DNA of 64,000 bases from Pyxicephalus adspersus (Eukaryota; Chordata; Amphibia; Anura; Pyxicephalidae): assembly GCF_032062135.1 (NCBI RefSeq), contig NC_092863.1, positions 14,411,502 to 14,475,501 of the forward strand, given 5' to 3'. The position numbers and the translations under genes are program-made. Below the pieces are notes generated by a model. The model saw only the letters and a list, made by a program, of their open reading frames with translations, was not told the origin of the DNA and did no database searches. Below, piece by piece: positions 38,401-52,480 of the stretch (its first letter is position 1; each line of letters opens with the position of its first letter).

Positions 38401-41165
38401 AGAAGTGAATGAAAGAAATGCTAAACAGCAAGGGAAAACAGAGGGCAGATTTTCAAATATAGGTTCTTTGAGGAGCACTGGGAAAGGTGGAGACATTCAT
38501 GCTTTTTCATGATGCAGTTCAAGAAGTAACAGAGTTATGCAAGGTATATAGACAACCAATAGAACAAAAGTTCACCATTGTTTTAGAAGAAGCAGAACAA
38601 TGAAAGATTATTGTGGATTGGTTGTTTGATGCTCAAACTTTTTGGCTAGTATAACAAGTGTCCTGATTAAGTCTGAAGATTAGCATGAACTGCTTCCTTG
38701 CCTAGACAAGCATTTTTACCCTTAAGGAACCTTTAATTTCATTTTCATCTTAGAGAATTCCTAATAAATCCAATTTATTGAGGATTTTAGGGTCTGCTAA
38801 AACCGTTTTTTTGGGAGCCATTGGGGAAAAAGCCTCTAACATTGATGACCAATGAGCGGAATGTTCCCCCCTACATTGTTGGACAGAATGCCCCCCCCTA
38901 TTAACGACTGAAAAGATCATTAGGGTCATGCACCGGGCTCTACTAAGTGGTGCTGGCTCTGGAACTATACAGGCATCATCAAATGGGAAATTAGTCAATG
39001 GAAGAAGAGGAACCTCTGAAAACATTTAGAGGAACCATAATTGTGAATAGCTGACTACCCAAGGGCCACCTTCAACCCTTGGATGATAGGTTAGTCACCA
39101 GAGCTGTAAAGGATCTCTTTTAGAAAAGGTGCCTCTCTTCATTAGTTATTGTTAAGCATACCATCTTGCCCTTTTAATCTTACTTATGAGAACCCTACTC
39201 ATCACGAGTGACCACAAAATAAATAAATAAGAATTAAGTGTGGCAACCAAGCAGAATGCCTATGGTACATTTAAAACAGGACAATAAAAGCTCAACACTT
39301 GTGATGCATTTAGAGGTTTGCATGACAACATCTAACACAACATCCTAATAAGTTCAACTCTTATTTCCTAGTGGTGTATGAAAAATTCTCCAGACAAGCT
39401 AACAGCTCAAAAAAGTAATCAGGTAGAGAGAAGTTCTAAAAGAAAGTTGTATTTTCCTGTTAATGTAAAAAAAAAGTTTTTCTCTTCCATGTACTCTATA
39501 AATACTTGTTTACCTTTGTACTGAGGGCTTGACGTCCCTGACTTTGGGGTCAAGCCCAGTTCCCTTGTGTAAACATAGTGCCCATATTGGTCTGTCAGTC
39601 TTCAGGTGGAATTCAGGTGAGTAGGGTTGAACTCCAAAGTCAGGAATGTGAAAGGTGAAACCACAATCACAATAACGCACCTTTAAGACTAAAAGAAAGT
39701 GATAGCAGATGCAGAATCTACCCACTCTGAACTAAATCTTAGGCTGGTTAATTAATTTTCTAGTACATTATAATGCCATCAGACATTGGATAATTAGCAA
39801 AGTGTGGTTATGTTATGGGGGAGATTTAAACATCTGGCTGCTATGAGTAAGCTAGGACTAAAACATTCAGACTAAGGATAGTATTTAGATTATGGCGTTG
39901 ACCAGCCATTTGGTTTAGGTGTGGAAATTATGAGTTCATCCCAAAGCATTAGGCAATTTCCACCTTGAAGAACACTAGAGATGTCTGGGACGACATATGG
40001 GTGAGCATTTGATATCTACTGTCCAAAAAACAAGGATTCCAATTACAGGGCGTATTTGACAGAAACTCTTCTATATTAAAACTCAAATGTAAAAACTAAA
40101 AGAAGGATGGACTCATCACCATGCTGCTTCTCTTCTATATGTCCAATAAGCAGGCTGGGGGCTGGATGGTGGTTCATTTATATTACTTTCACCTTTAGTC
40201 AAAAAACTTTTTATATAATACTCTAAGGGAATTACATGAGGCTGTGATAAAAAGCTGTGTTTGCAAACAATTGTCAATGGCTACTATATAATAGATTAGT
40301 TTATGTAAAAAATTGCCAATATACTATTGTTCCTCTTCTCACTTCTAGAGAATACAAAAAGAGAGATCTAATATACTATAAAATGAAAATGACTGTATGT
40401 ACTATATAGAAGAAGCTGAGCAAAGTAAAGGGTTAAGTTTCACAGAGCAGGTGGGTGTCTGTATACATTGCCTAAAGCCTTACTGCTGCTACTTTTTTTT
40501 AATAAGATTCCCACATGGCAGGCAGAATGTAACAGTCAGGAGTGTAAGGGTTAAACCTGCCCCGGGAGAATTCCTTAGTGATGTGAATTCCTCCTGTGCT
40601 TCTGCTCTCCTCCTTTAGTTGTGACATAACATTAGGGCCTGTTTAACCATTTCTATTCTGGCTATACTATATGGCCAACCTGGAGAAAAGACATCTTTAG
40701 AAACAAAGAGCCAGTTTTCCAACCAATTGTAAATCGCAAATGAAATTGATTGCTTCTGTTGAAGTAAATAGGCCCCAAAGGAAGTTGGTTCCTGAGACCT
40801 GGAACATATGGAAAAGAAGTAGGGCTGTTGTCCTTAGGGGCCAGCCTTTTGGTTCCTGCAATTAATAGGTCCATTATCCTTTACATTTTTCTATCAGTTT
40901 TCATAAATTCTTAGTATTGGAAAACTCATCTATAAAAGATATACATTTTAGCCTGAAAAAGAAAACCATAAATCTGATTGGTTTATATAAATGATAGGTT
41001 CAGGCATATAGGTTCAGGCATGGGATGGTTTACTTCTGTCCATGCTATGATACCTGGAAGAGGTGATGCCCACAACAGCCAACCATGTCCTCCAATCTGA
41101 CTTCTGCATGAAGGTCACGGAATAGGAAATTAGGCGTGCTTGGTTGGTAGGGGCATCCTCTTGAC

Positions 41166-41167
<2 letters not shown>
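35426..41167. other. Intergenic, no gene assigned
   Basis: About 5.7 kb without a recognised gene. It includes a direct duplication of CATATTATTCTTCATATTTT (36,697 and 36,733) and a GGCTTGAC/GTCAAGCC stem-loop at about 39,528-39,556. Open frames below 95 codons show no motifs. Confidence 0.45.
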
Positions 41168-41197
<30 letters not shown>

Positions 41198-41328
41198 ACA
41201 GAATTTATATAGAGCCAACATATTACGCAGCACTGTACATTAAATAGGGATTGCAAATGACAGACTAATACAGACAGTGATACAGGAGGAGAGGACCCTG
41301 CCCCGAAGAGCTTACAATCTAGTAGGTG
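41168..41328 (-). repeat. LINE 3' end (L2 style) with (TTA)n tail
   Basis: (TTA)n at 41,168-41,195, then AAACAGAATTTATATAGAGC, CAACATATTACGCAGCAC, GGATTGCAAATGACAGAC and CCCCGAAGAGCTTACAATC. Minus-strand insertion, truncated at the TCTAG box. Confidence 0.75.
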
Positions 41329-42462
41329 GCTTATACATATCCATCCGTATTACAACACTCACACCTAGCATATATATTCATTTAAGGTCTTGCTAACCAA
41401 AGATGGGTCCGCATATTTCATTTCAAACTATAGTTGACTGCACAGTAAATATTCTTTAACAATGGTAAAGTTTCTTATATTACAAATGTGTTTCTAAAAG
41501 CCGAGATCTGAACAAAAAATGATGACTTGGCGCTTTATTATCAAATATGCATGTATTGCCAGCAGCATTTGTGTGATTGGAGCTATAGGAGGGCTCAGGG
41601 CTTGTCTGTATTGGTGGGTTTTACTTTACGAGCTCCATACCAATGGATGCATTCGTGGCTTTTTTCCATGTCTTAATGCATTCCTTTACCATGAACTTTT
41701 GTAGTTCTCTTTCCTGCATGGATACTGTGATGAAAAGTTTCCAGGTCCAGGTTTTTCATTTTTATCTTTTGGTTACCTTTTTCCTGTTTTATTTTGTAAA
41801 AGAAAGTTCCACAACAGCACAAACACACATAAATTATAGCAGGAATATGGCATGGATGCTAATATTTCCATACTTTGTATAACACTGAAAAAAAGATACA
41901 TTTAAAGACACAAAAACACTTATAAGAAAGTAACAGTTCTTTAAATCTATTACAATTATGTATGTTTTTTGTGGTAATAATTTAGTTTTTTATACACTTA
42001 TTGTTTCTTATAAATTAAGTACAAAATGTACAGGAGCTCCATAGACATGGAATAAATATATATTTTACATATTACTAATAATACTATGAATATTATTAAC
42101 AAATAATTTATATATATATATATATATCATTATTTTTTTTTAGATTTACACCTAATTTAAATTAAAATGCACATTATTACTGTTTTGTTACTCATACTTT
42201 ATATAGTGCTATTTTTGCCTTATGTCTTATATCCTTGTATCAGTTTGAGCTGCTTGTAAAACAGTTATACCTATACAGAATAAAATAAATATCTGTAAAT
42301 ATTTATTTCCTGTTCTCATAAATAAAATTTGTGTTTGTACAATAAAGGTAAATAAACGCTCAATATATAAATAAAAAAGTACAAAAAATACATAATAATC
42401 TGGTCAGAAAGCTGACGAGCTATCAATTTCCAGCAGTTAGCTTTTTTCAGTTGCATTTTTTT
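41329..42462. other. Intergenic, nothing recognised
   Basis: Very AT-rich. Short (TA)n at about 42,110-42,127. Confidence 0.5.
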
Positions 42463-42582
42463 ATTTTCTCTGTTCTATCCCATTAAAATGTGTAGGACTG
42501 ACAACACTGCTTGGAATGTAGCAAAGGCACAGTTGTCAGCCCTGCTCAGTCCTACAGCATTTTAATATAGAACAGAAAAAAT
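42463..42582. repeat. Inverted repeat / small foldback
   Basis: Left arm TTTTCTCTGTTCTATCCCAT, TAAAATGTGTAGGACTGAC (42,463-42,505). Right arm 42,532-42,582 is the inverse (GTCAGCCCTGCTCAGTCCTAC, AGCATTTTAATATAGAACAG), with an 8-base insertion. The loop is about 26 bp. Likely a small MITE or its remnant. Confidence 0.65.
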
Positions 42583-42871
42583 ATTTAATGTTTGCAATAT
42601 TTCTAGTTCTATATGGAGTACAATTTATGTAAAATCATAGTAAAGGTGTAATGCATTTTATTGTGGCGCATTTTATTGTGACTTGAAGTGTATAGTAATG
42701 CTTTTTTATCCACAAAACTTTTAATGCAGCATATCTTTAATTTTTTTTTGTTTTGTGCACAAATAATGATAAGCAAGTATTACAGATTTATGTAACATCC
42801 TATGGCATATGAAGATGATACACCAGATCTTAGATACACAATCTGCCAGTGAATCTTCAGATAACATCAAG

Positions 42872-42913
42872 ATTTATTATTATAATAATAATAATAATAA
42901 TTATTGTTATTAT

Positions 42914-42944
<31 letters not shown>

Positions 42945-43086
42945 ACATTTTATTTATAAAGAGCCAACATAATATTCAGTGCTGCACAATAAACAGGGGT
43001 TGATGAATGACCAATGAATGACGAACAGATACAAACAATAACACAGGAGGAGGAGAGGACACTGCCCAGAAGAGCTTACAGTCTAA
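42872..43086 (-). repeat. LINE 3' end (L2 style) with long (TTA)n tail
   Basis: About 75 bp of interrupted TTA/AAT repeats (42,872-42,944), then TTTATAAAGAGCCAACATAAT, ATTCAGTGCTGCACAATAAAC and CAGAAGAGCTTACAGTCTA. Minus-strand copy of the family at 5171 and elsewhere. Confidence 0.75.
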
Positions 43087-44141
43087 AAAAGATTTATCTT
43101 CATAGAAGTAAAGTTTTTTCGGGTCTCATTGATTGGCTCACTTTTACTACAAATGACCAGATTGGAGCAGGTGCAATGTCAATATGAATTTACCATTTCA
43201 TATTCCTCTCCATCAGTTTTCACTGTAAAAAAAACATGTGTTTCCAATGTTCTCTTTAACTGTCTGTTCCATAAATGCAGAGATATATCAAGAGGCAGGC
43301 TTTTTTTCCATTTCCCATTTAGCATTAAATTAAGGATATATTCTATCTTGATGACACAGGGGTCACAATATCATATATTAAACAGTTTTATAAAATAAAT
43401 TCAGCCCTTGAGTGACTAGTCTAGTGACTAAGATGATTATCAGTCTGCTGCAGGTAGGAAGACGCATTTCATTAGTATGTTCCCCCCAAATTTTATTCTG
43501 TTCCTTGTCACATTTTTCAGCTTTGGTAAGAGGCATTAGCAAGTTTCTAAACTGTGTAACAAAATTTGAAAATACAAAGCTATTAATATCAGATAGACAC
43601 CAACATGTACAATTTTGCATTGTTTTTCAGGTAGAATCTCAGCTCAGGGACTTGCTGATGACCCAAACTTATTCTGGAACAAGGATGTCTCCATTCCTAG
43701 ATTAATAAATCAGATAGCATTGTGACCACTTATGAAATAATTAATACCTGTGCACGCGGTAAGGTACCTACAGACTTGAGATTTTGGTTGGTCATGGAAG
43801 CAAACATACAACAGGTGTGGTTAAGTTAGAATTTATGATATCAGTGATACATATAGATATCATAGAGGAATGGTACCCTCTAAAATGGGGTTGATCTTCT
43901 ATTTTACCAACATTCATGGGTATCTTCTAACCTCTGTATATTGTACAGATTTATAAGTATCCTACTGTATGTAAATCCTCTGGTCGCTAGTTGTGCTATA
44001 TAATAAAATCATGGCAGACAATCTGGGACTTTTATGGCGTCATCACATTAAAAAAGATGTGATGTGAAAAAAGCTAAAGCTAAAGAGATAGACTAAAAAT
44101 CTAAAACTATATAGATAAATAGATATAGAAAAGGAAGAAAT
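43087..44141. other. Intergenic, nothing recognised
   Basis: Two overlapping open frames on opposite strands (43,378-43,705) are not recognised. No gene supported. Confidence 0.45.
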
Positions 44142-44153
44142 TGATAGATAGAC

Positions 44154-44204
<51 letters not shown>

Positions 44205-44222
44205 CAGATAGATAGATAGACG

Positions 44223-44272
<50 letters not shown>

Positions 44273-44446
44273 CAGATAGATAGATAAAAGGAATATAAAT
44301 TAATGAGTAGACATGATGTAACTTGATGCATAGATATATGGATGCATATACCTTAATGGATGGATAAAAGAAATATAAATGAAATAGTAGAGAGATAGAT
44401 AGCTGAATATAACTTAATGGATAAATAAAGGAAATATAAATGCAAG

Positions 44447-44497
<51 letters not shown>

Positions 44498-44626
44498 GAA
44501 TTTAACTTGATGCGTAGATATATAGATGAATATACCTTAATGGATGGATAAAAGAAATATAAATGAAATGATAGAGAGATAGATAGATGAATATAACTTA
44601 ATGGATAAAGGAAATATAAATGAAAG

Positions 44627-44685
<59 letters not shown>

Positions 44686-44832
44686 GAATTTAACTTGATG
44701 CGTAGATATATAGATGAATATAACTTAATGGATAAATAAAGGAAAAATAAATGAAAGGATAGATAGATAAATGAATAAAACTTAATGGATAAATAAAAGA
44801 AATATAAATGAAAGGATAGATAGATAGACAGG
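44142..44832 (+). repeat. (GATA)n array with 184-188-bp higher-order units
   Basis: Runs of GATA (longest about 44,146-44,210 and 44,224-44,285) alternate with a complex spacer. The spacer word AACTTGATGC recurs at about 44,320, 44,504 and 44,692, a period of 184-188. Each spacer continues GTAGATATATAGATGAATAT, CTTAATGGAT, AAAAGAAATATAAATGAAA. The last unit is shortened. The minus-strand 'SIYLSIYL' ORF is a repeat artefact. Confidence 0.93.
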
Positions 44833-45224
44833 CAGCTACAGACATTTCTCCAGCCTCTCTGCAGGCAGGCTGCTAGTGGTGAGGTGGCAATGTCTGTTTT
44901 CTGCTTCTACATATAGAAAAAAAATTGCATTCTTTTCTTTGCTGTCATGCTTAAAAATTGAAGACACAACTCTGCCCTGGACCGCTTCCAGCCACAAAAA
45001 AATCCCAGGGAGGGCCAGGGAAATGATCATGCAACGTGTCTGTGTGGATGTGTGTGGGGCTGAGCTCTATTTGGAATGGATTTCTGGGCTGTACTGTGGT
45101 TCTAATTACACTTTATACTATCACACAATAGTCATAGAGGAGCACCATCCCCCCCTACAATACAACGTGTCAGAGAGAGGGGAGAAATAACTCTCATCTG
45201 TCTGCCTGTCTATAGAAAATGTTG
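44833..45224. other. Spacer between opposed tetranucleotide arrays
   Basis: About 390 bp of non-repetitive sequence. The distal part (45,160-45,190) has ACAACGTGTCAGAGAGAGGGG, the first of three copies of a word that reappears inside the following TCTA array at 45,278 and 45,519. Confidence 0.6.
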
Positions 45225-45350
45225 TGTCATCTATCTATCCATTTATCTATCGTTTTATGCTTCTATTTATCCCAGTACAATGTGTCAGAGAGAGGGGAAG
45301 AAATCTATCCTTCTATACAGTCTATCTATCTATCTATCTATCTATCTATA

Positions 45351-45402
<52 letters not shown>

Positions 45403-45415
45403 CATCTATCTATCC

Positions 45416-45470
<55 letters not shown>

Positions 45471-45567
45471 CATCTATCTATCCATCTATCTATCCATTTA
45501 TCTATCTTTTTATGCCACTACAACGTGTCGAAGAGAGGGGAAGAAATCTATCCATCCTTCTATACAG

Positions 45568-45600
<33 letters not shown>
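45225..45600 (-). repeat. (TCTA)n array, opposite orientation to the GATA array
   Basis: TCTA/TATC repeats (main blocks 45,320-45,500 and 45,567-45,600) interrupted by TCCA variants. Two blocks are each introduced by the same leader: GTGTCAGAGAGAGGGGAAGA (45,285) and GTGTCGAAGAGAGGGGAAGA (45,525), then AATCTATCC..TTCTATACAG. The three long 'LSIYLSIY' ORFs are not genes. Confidence 0.93.
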
Positions 45601-46286
45601 GTCTTAACATACATTCATATAAGGTTTTAGTCATCTGATATTATGAATCTAGATACATTACATCGGGTTGGTTATAATGTACACCAAACCCCAGTAAAGT
45701 GGGGGTCAATATAGGTAATTTTCCTGTTAATGGTCTTGCGTGACACGTTTCGCCCTCGTGTGCTTCCTCAGGGGAGTTGAGACCTTGGTGGCAAGCTGGT
45801 TGCCTGCTGGACCCTCTTTACAGGACCCTCTTTACCTTTTCATCCCAAAAAATATTCATCATCTCACTTTGAAGAGCGAATATCTGTTTAGTATTTTACA
45901 TCTCTCTACAGATAACTTATCCTCACCAAGCAGTCAATCCACCAAGTCTATTTCACCAGTGTTTTTAACAGGACTACCTTCATGGAAAATCAAGCTTGAA
46001 CAAGTGTATTTAGACCACTAGCCCCCCACCCCTTTTTGTACGATTCTGGCATTCGGGTACAAGCTCAATTACTGATCTTCTATCCTTTTAACTTACATCA
46101 CTACCTGGTCATTTTAACAAGGTCTCAACTCCCCTGAGGAAGCCCACAAGAGCGAAACGCGTCGGGCGAGACCATTAACAGGAAAATTACCTAAATTGAC
46201 CCTGTGTACATTATAACCAACCTCATGTAATGTATCTAAATTCATAATGTCAGAGTACTAAGACACTAAATGTATGTATGTTAAGA
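45601..46286. mobile_element. Foldback element with about 170-185-bp arms
   Basis: Left arm 45,601-45,786 and right arm 46,119-46,286 are reverse complements with modest divergence. Example: TTATAATGTACAC (left) against GTGTACATTATAA (right), and GGTAATTTTCCTGTTAATGG against CCATTAACAGGAAAATTACC. The left arm has a 20-bp insertion (45,684-45,704). The 330-bp middle shows no transposase and a short CCCTCTTTAC duplication. The inner edge of each arm carries CCTGAGGAAGC followed by GAAACGCGTCGGG (right) or its inverse (left). The 93-codon ORF at 45,740-46,021 is not recognised. It abuts the TCTA array directly. Confidence 0.85.
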
Positions 46287-47229
46287 TATTTATTTTATTT
46301 TATTGAATATAAATAAAAGATTTTAATCAATTTTATAATAATACTTACACAGCCACTTTTCTCTTCATCCTCGCCTTATCTTTAGACGTTTAGGCTCGGC
46401 AACACTACCTTAGTAGTCATGAATCCAATCCCTTAGAAACTGTCTAGAAACTTAGAAACTATCTATCAGTCTATCCATCTATCTATCTCTCTATCTTTCG
46501 GTTCCTGTAAAGTAAATATTTGATAGGTAATGAAATATCATAGTGATTCTGCAAATTACTCCAATCATCTATTGATTAAGTAGAATGACAGCCTGTATCA
46601 GTCACGTCATTTTATTTGAATATGTTATCATAATGATATATCATAGACTAATGAGATATGCTAGTCTAGAAATATATTAGAATATATCTAGATTCACCTA
46701 ATATACAACATCTGTGCAATGAAAAATGTAAAATATTAAATTCTTATCACTGTATGTATATTATACCTGTAAGTATGTTGTCCAGAATATAATTTTCCTT
46801 TTTTTCACAAGTATTTTTAAATTTGCAGACCAAGCTCACCATATTGGTCACTGGAGATTTTTAAATGTTAATATTATTAGCAGGATCAACAAGTATATTA
46901 ATGTTACGTAGGAACTCAAATAATTAAAAATTGCTGTTATCGTTGCTGGGAGACTGAATCATATATGTCCTTTTTATGGATTTTCCACATAGCCTAAATT
47001 TAAAAATATTCAACCCTAAGCTGATAATCAAAGCTATACCCATCTCCAAATATAATCTTCTTTCAGGTCCAAAAACCAACACTGTCCCTAAGACAGCCAC
47101 GCTTTTATGACAAATATGGACATCTTGGGAACAAGGTGGCTTTACTGATTGCTTTAGCTCCTGAAGACATCAAAAACCAAAACCGGTCATAATTTTGCAA
47201 ATTACTTTGAAGGTTTTATTTATTTAGAT

Positions 47230-47232
<3 letters not shown>
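46287..47232. other. Intergenic, minor tetranucleotide remnant
   Basis: Small TCTA remnant at about 46,462-46,500; otherwise AT-rich and featureless. Confidence 0.5.

Positions 47233-47288
<56 letters not shown>
47233..47288. repeat. (TA)n microsatellite
   Basis: About 27 uninterrupted TA units. Confidence 0.96.
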
Positions 47289-47290
<2 letters not shown>

Positions 47291-49112
47291 TAAGTAGTCT
47301 TATTCAACTTGATTTGTTTATCTGAAGCATTGGCCTTGACATATTATTATATGATCTTTCTTATGGAGCCTGCCAAAGAAAAGCAAGATCTAATATCCTA
47401 TTAAATCCCCAACTAGGCAAGTCTATTATTTAATCTTAGATGGAAAGTTCACCATAAAATTGGCCTTATTTATAAATGTGTGAGATAAAAGAAGCATCAT
47501 CTTTACACTCGTCTTTTAATGCGAGGGTTGTGGCCAGGTCTTCCATGATCCCTTTTCCTCCAGACACACATCTGTTTCTTGAATTGGAATCTCACCATAC
47601 TAATACCATGACATGCATTTCTTATAAGTTTTGCAGTTAACTTAAAACTTCATTGAGGACCTTCATTAAAAAAAAGTGTCCTAATAAAAAACTTTTCTGA
47701 GACTTATAATGTCAGGGGCCGGCAGGTCCAAAAGTTCTTCTTCATCCCATTTTACATCAAAATATGACAAGGCAGGTACTGATTGTCCAAAACAAGATGG
47801 GACGTGTCCAGGTTGTAGGCCCATTGCTTGATCCTATCTTTGATGTCAGGAAGGTGCCTTATTCAATTGGACTGTTCCCAATAAACAACAAAAATTCAAC
47901 AAAAGTCCTCTATCAGGATTTTCGGTACAGAAGTATTTGAAAACACAAAAAGTGATGTAAGTAGTTACTATTCTTGATGCCCATAGCAAGCATTCAACTT
48001 CTCTTTCATATTTTTAGTACTATTCTTGATGCCCATAGGAATCAACCATTGTTTCTCATTCATGTTTCCAGTGCATAAGTGTAGAATAAAAGGCAGGGCT
48101 TGATTTGATGTCAAGCACTTTTGAAAATACTTTTCCTTCATTCATGTGTATACATGAGGCCCACAATATTATTCAAAGTGAAAGATGTTGGATGAGATTT
48201 GGCAAACCTTGAAAACAGAATCATGGTTATCACTACATACAGTTCTAATAGTGTGATGTAGAAGCTGCAGCAAGTCAGATGAAGCCCCATCTCATTTCAT
48301 AGGTGATGGACATCTGAGGTGATCTGGTTCTTCCGGGTTGGCCCATTCTTTTCATCTATTGGATTTCCATATTTTTAATAATGTGGGCTCAGCATCTCAT
48401 TTGGGTGGCCTGCATGAGGCAGGGTACTGTGACGTTTATAGGAAGGTATGTGCAGAAACACAAATATACCATCCCATCTCAAATGAGTAGGAATCAGGGA
48501 AAACAAACTATTTGCAAATTAAACTATATCTTTACATGTACTCTAATCCTGTATAAAGTATAATAGGTTGTTTGAACCATCTATGAGTTCTAAACCACTA
48601 AGCCAAAAAAAATATGACTGCTACATGGCAGGTGCATATTATTAGCACGCAATAAAGCTTCTCAACAAAATTTGAGGCCTAAGGAGAGTATGGAATGTAA
48701 GGAATTAAATACCTGACAGCCTTACACAATTGTATGCAGGGCCCAATGAGGGATATCTCTGTCTTCTCATGACCTAAGGCTATGGCCCTATTAGTTTTTT
48801 TTATTAGTATAATATACATGTTATATAAACACATCAATGTTATATTTTACACTTGATATTGTTCTAATATGTAATATGTATCATTTTGGCTCAACAGAAG
48901 ACTTATTACAAACTTTGGCAGGTCAGACTATTGATAATGAAAACAGTAAAAGTATAGGTTATCTTCTCTAAAAACCTCATGATCTGTAGTTCTTGATATA
49001 TATAGATATCTGATATGCAAACCTTGACCTTTTCTGCAAAAGTCAACCTTGGTTCCAATTTCTGCGAAATTTCAGCAAACCGATTTTCCAAAACTATTGG
49101 AAGAGGAAATTA
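47289..49112. other. Intergenic, nothing recognised
   Basis: Contains a 22-bp direct repeat, ACTATTCTTGATGCCCATAG, at 47,968 and 48,018. No gene. Confidence 0.5.
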
Positions 49113-49562
49113 AAACAGGAGGATTCCCAGATCTGCATTCAGCACTGGAAATCCTCCTGTTTGCGATCCCCGGGGCACTAGAGGGTAATTAAACTGTAGT
49201 GCCCCGGGAATTGCACACTCTTCTCAATGAATGGCAGCCACAGCTTTGAGAAGATGCCCTGCAAAGACGAACCTCCTGACATTGTAAAATAGGTATCTCT
49301 TACAAATGATACATTTGTTACAGATACAAATGTATCATTTGTAAGAGATACTTATATTACAAGAGGTTCTTCTGTGCTGGGCATCTTCTCAATGATTGCA
49401 GCCGTGGCTGCATTCATTGAGAAGAGTGTGATCCCTGGGGCATTAGAGGTTAATTAACCTCTAGTGCCCGGAGATCACAGAGGATTTCCAGGGCTGCATG
49501 ATAGAGTAATGGAAATGACCATTCTTGATGATTGCATGATGCAGCCCTGGAAATCCTCCTGT
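49113..49562. mobile_element. Nested palindrome (foldback element made of hairpins)
   Basis: The whole 450 bp is an imperfect inverted repeat centred at about 49,322. The centre is a perfect 26-bp arm pair: GTATCTCTTACAAATGATAC.. at 49,293-49,318 and its complement at 49,326-49,351. Each arm contains smaller palindromes in mirrored order. These are a CAGGAGGATTTCC/GGAAATCCTCCTG hairpin (49,113-49,162 and 49,480-49,562), a CCCCGGGGCACTAGAGG / TAGTGCCCCGGG hairpin around a TTAATTA centre (49,168-49,207 and 49,434-49,472), and a CTTCTCAATGA / TCATTGAGAAG hairpin (49,219-49,253 and 49,385-49,427). No coding capacity. A fragment, GTAATGGAAATGACCATT, recurs at 50,082. Confidence 0.85.
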
Positions 49563-52480
49563 TCCGCAAGAGCTCGACCTCTCAGCGAATCAGAAGGCTG
49601 TTCTCGCTCACATTTTGGGTAAGCGGGACAGGTCAGATTCGCCTTGAGATAGAACTTAATATTGTAGCTCGCTCATCCCTAAACATGATTAGGGACCCTT
49701 TGAAGATATCTCTATCTGCACCTCCTGGTTCGTTCTCTGCTAGAACCATGATAATGCTCAAGGTGTCATACTTCTGAGTCTGGATTATTTATAATTTGAA
49801 TTCAGTAAAAGGATATCTAGAATTTATTAAGGAAAATATTCACGATAAAGGGTTCATATAAATGCTTTGGTTTGGGATCCAATTTATGGTTTTAATGACT
49901 TATAGCTAAAGCTTGCCTTCCTTGGTTCCTCCTTCTCCTACACCAATAGTTTAAAAAAATTATTAAATACATCTTTTCTTTACATAACTTATTTTACACT
50001 CGGTGTCTCTACCACTGGGACAATGTGTTTCTCTAATGGTGAGAGAGGACAGCAGGGTGCTATACACTGAAAGCTGCAGTAATGGAAATGACCATTTGTG
50101 ATGATTAAATGAAGAAACTAAAATCTAGCTACAGAAAAAAGCAGGTGAGGGGCAATCAGGAATAAAAAAGTTCTAGCCAAGAAATGAAGTGGGATCTATC
50201 TGCAGCTTCTGATGCACATTGAAGCTGAGCACAACTGTGCACAATGGAAGTTAGAACTGGAGTTTTGCATTAAAAGTGGAACCAATCAATTATATTTATT
50301 GTATAAGTGCTAGGTTATATCTATGGGTAACACTTCAATGTATTCATTGCTCTTTATGATCAAAGTACTCCTCTTGACAATGGCTTCATCTGCTTTTATT
50401 CAGAAAGGCAGCACCATCTTGGTTAAGACTTTATCTACTTTCCTGGACTGCGAAGTTAGCTCAGATATGACAACACCATAGTTACCCTTGTACCTGTAAA
50501 GTTTTCGGCTCACATATGTCTCACCTTGACACTTGCTTTAAAATTACATATACTTTCTGATCACTGGGTAATAAGAGACTGGTAAAGGAAGAGAATTCTT
50601 CCTCCTGCCTGCAAAAAACAGATGGTGCCATATTACCCAAAGCAAAGACTAAAGTTGTAGGACTGCTTTCTAACAACCAGAATGAATTCTACTGTTCCTG
50701 CATATTGTAACATTGCAGGAATTGTTCCAGCAGGCTTGTAAAGATAATAACATCTATAAACTTTTATGATAAATTAGTGTTACTAGAAATTTCTTTTGTA
50801 TAGCTCAAATAACACAACGTAGGCTTTATTTTACAGATTACTAACTTCTTGCCAGTCCCAACAAAACACAAAGACATCTCACCAATAATACACCAACAAC
50901 TCAAATGGCTTTCTTTATTACATAAAATAACATCTGAAATGGAAGCAATTTATGCTATTTACAAGCAGATATGACTTGCCGTGATATTAGTGGAAGCCAC
51001 CAAGCCAATGGAAGAGCAATGGAGGCAAGAGGATATATCAACCATAGGTTCTACAGCATACTACCCCCAATAGACAAAATTGATAGAGCTTTAAAGAATT
51101 AGGCTTTATGAAATTGCATTCTAAACTGTGTTTCTCCATTGATAGTTTCGAACCAAGTACCTTTTAAATATCTTTATATTTTTATTAGAATTCAATGTTT
51201 AATTACTTTATTATCATTTAAAGGCCAATTCATTTGGAGCTAGACTTTTTGGGCAATGACTGGTCACAGGCTATCCATATGTAGGGTCCATCAACTTTAT
51301 TGAACTGCCACAACTATTAGTTGATAGCCCAAATTTCTCTGCTAATTTTTCATTTATTTTATGGTATAGAAAATATATAGGGAGGGCTAGGACTCCACTG
51401 AAAGTGAGGGGCTGGAGCAGGAACAAAGGTGTTCTGACTACTGAAGCCTACCAATCACGTATAAAAGGCCAAAGTGTATATCAATCTATGGGAACATACC
51501 ATTGCCATTTATTTTAATATTAAGTAAGGTAATTTTGTATCAATCAAACAATAAAATATAACGCCACATGTATATGACAAATGTATCTAACAAGATTAAA
51601 GCTGCAGAAGGCAAAAAAAAAACATTTTCCTTTTTTTCTTTAAGCGGATTTACAAAAATAGGCACATATAAAAAAACCTCCATTAATTCTATATCATTGT
51701 CCTTCTTTAAAGACAGCTCATTCACCAGGCTGTGTACTCTTAACCCTCCTGTTAAGTATATATTTCTAAGTCTAATTGCTGGCTGTAGAAATAAAATGAC
51801 ATATTTCATATATCACTGCAGTGCTTCCAACGTGGCTTTTCTTAAACAGAAACAAATGTGGGTTTTAGCCAAAAACTTTGTTAAAGGCAAAGACCAGACT
51901 TTTTTCCACAATGCAATAAAACTTTATTTTTTGTTTTTTATTATATTTCATATGGAATTCTTTAGAGATAATTAGGGTATATTATTAAGACTTCAAAAAG
52001 TACATCATTTCAAAGTTACATCTTATTCATGAATTAAACTGTGCCTTCATTTATATATGTGCAAGATTTAAAGTCCTTAAAAGTTGGAAATAAACTCTAC
52101 AGGCAGAAAGTTTAGTACATTTTTACTGTTTGTTCATTTTATTTCTGCAGCATCACTTGCAAAATGCATGCACAAAGACACAAAAATACCCTACATTAAA
52201 AAAAATCTCCATTTGTTTTATTATAAAATGGCCATTATTCTATAGGTGAAAAGTTTAGGGTCTGTATTAACTGCAGAAGTCTAAATGATTTTCCTTTTCA
52301 AACTCTCGAAAGTCATCACATAAAGTTTGAACACTTAAAAAACATTTGCAAAAGTTTTATGGACTTTTTTACTGTATTTGCTTTAAAAACTGTATTGTTA
52401 TTCAGATATGGATATAAAGTTTTATTAAAGTCAGAAATGTATGCAGCTTTTTCAGTCTTTGCATAGAGTTGCAGAAGCTC
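49563..52480. other. Intergenic, upstream of COL1A1
   Basis: No gene recognised. A 135-codon frame at 51,568-51,975 lacks any motif and overlaps another frame on the opposite strand. COL1A1 enhancers may lie here, but the sequence alone does not show them. Confidence 0.45.
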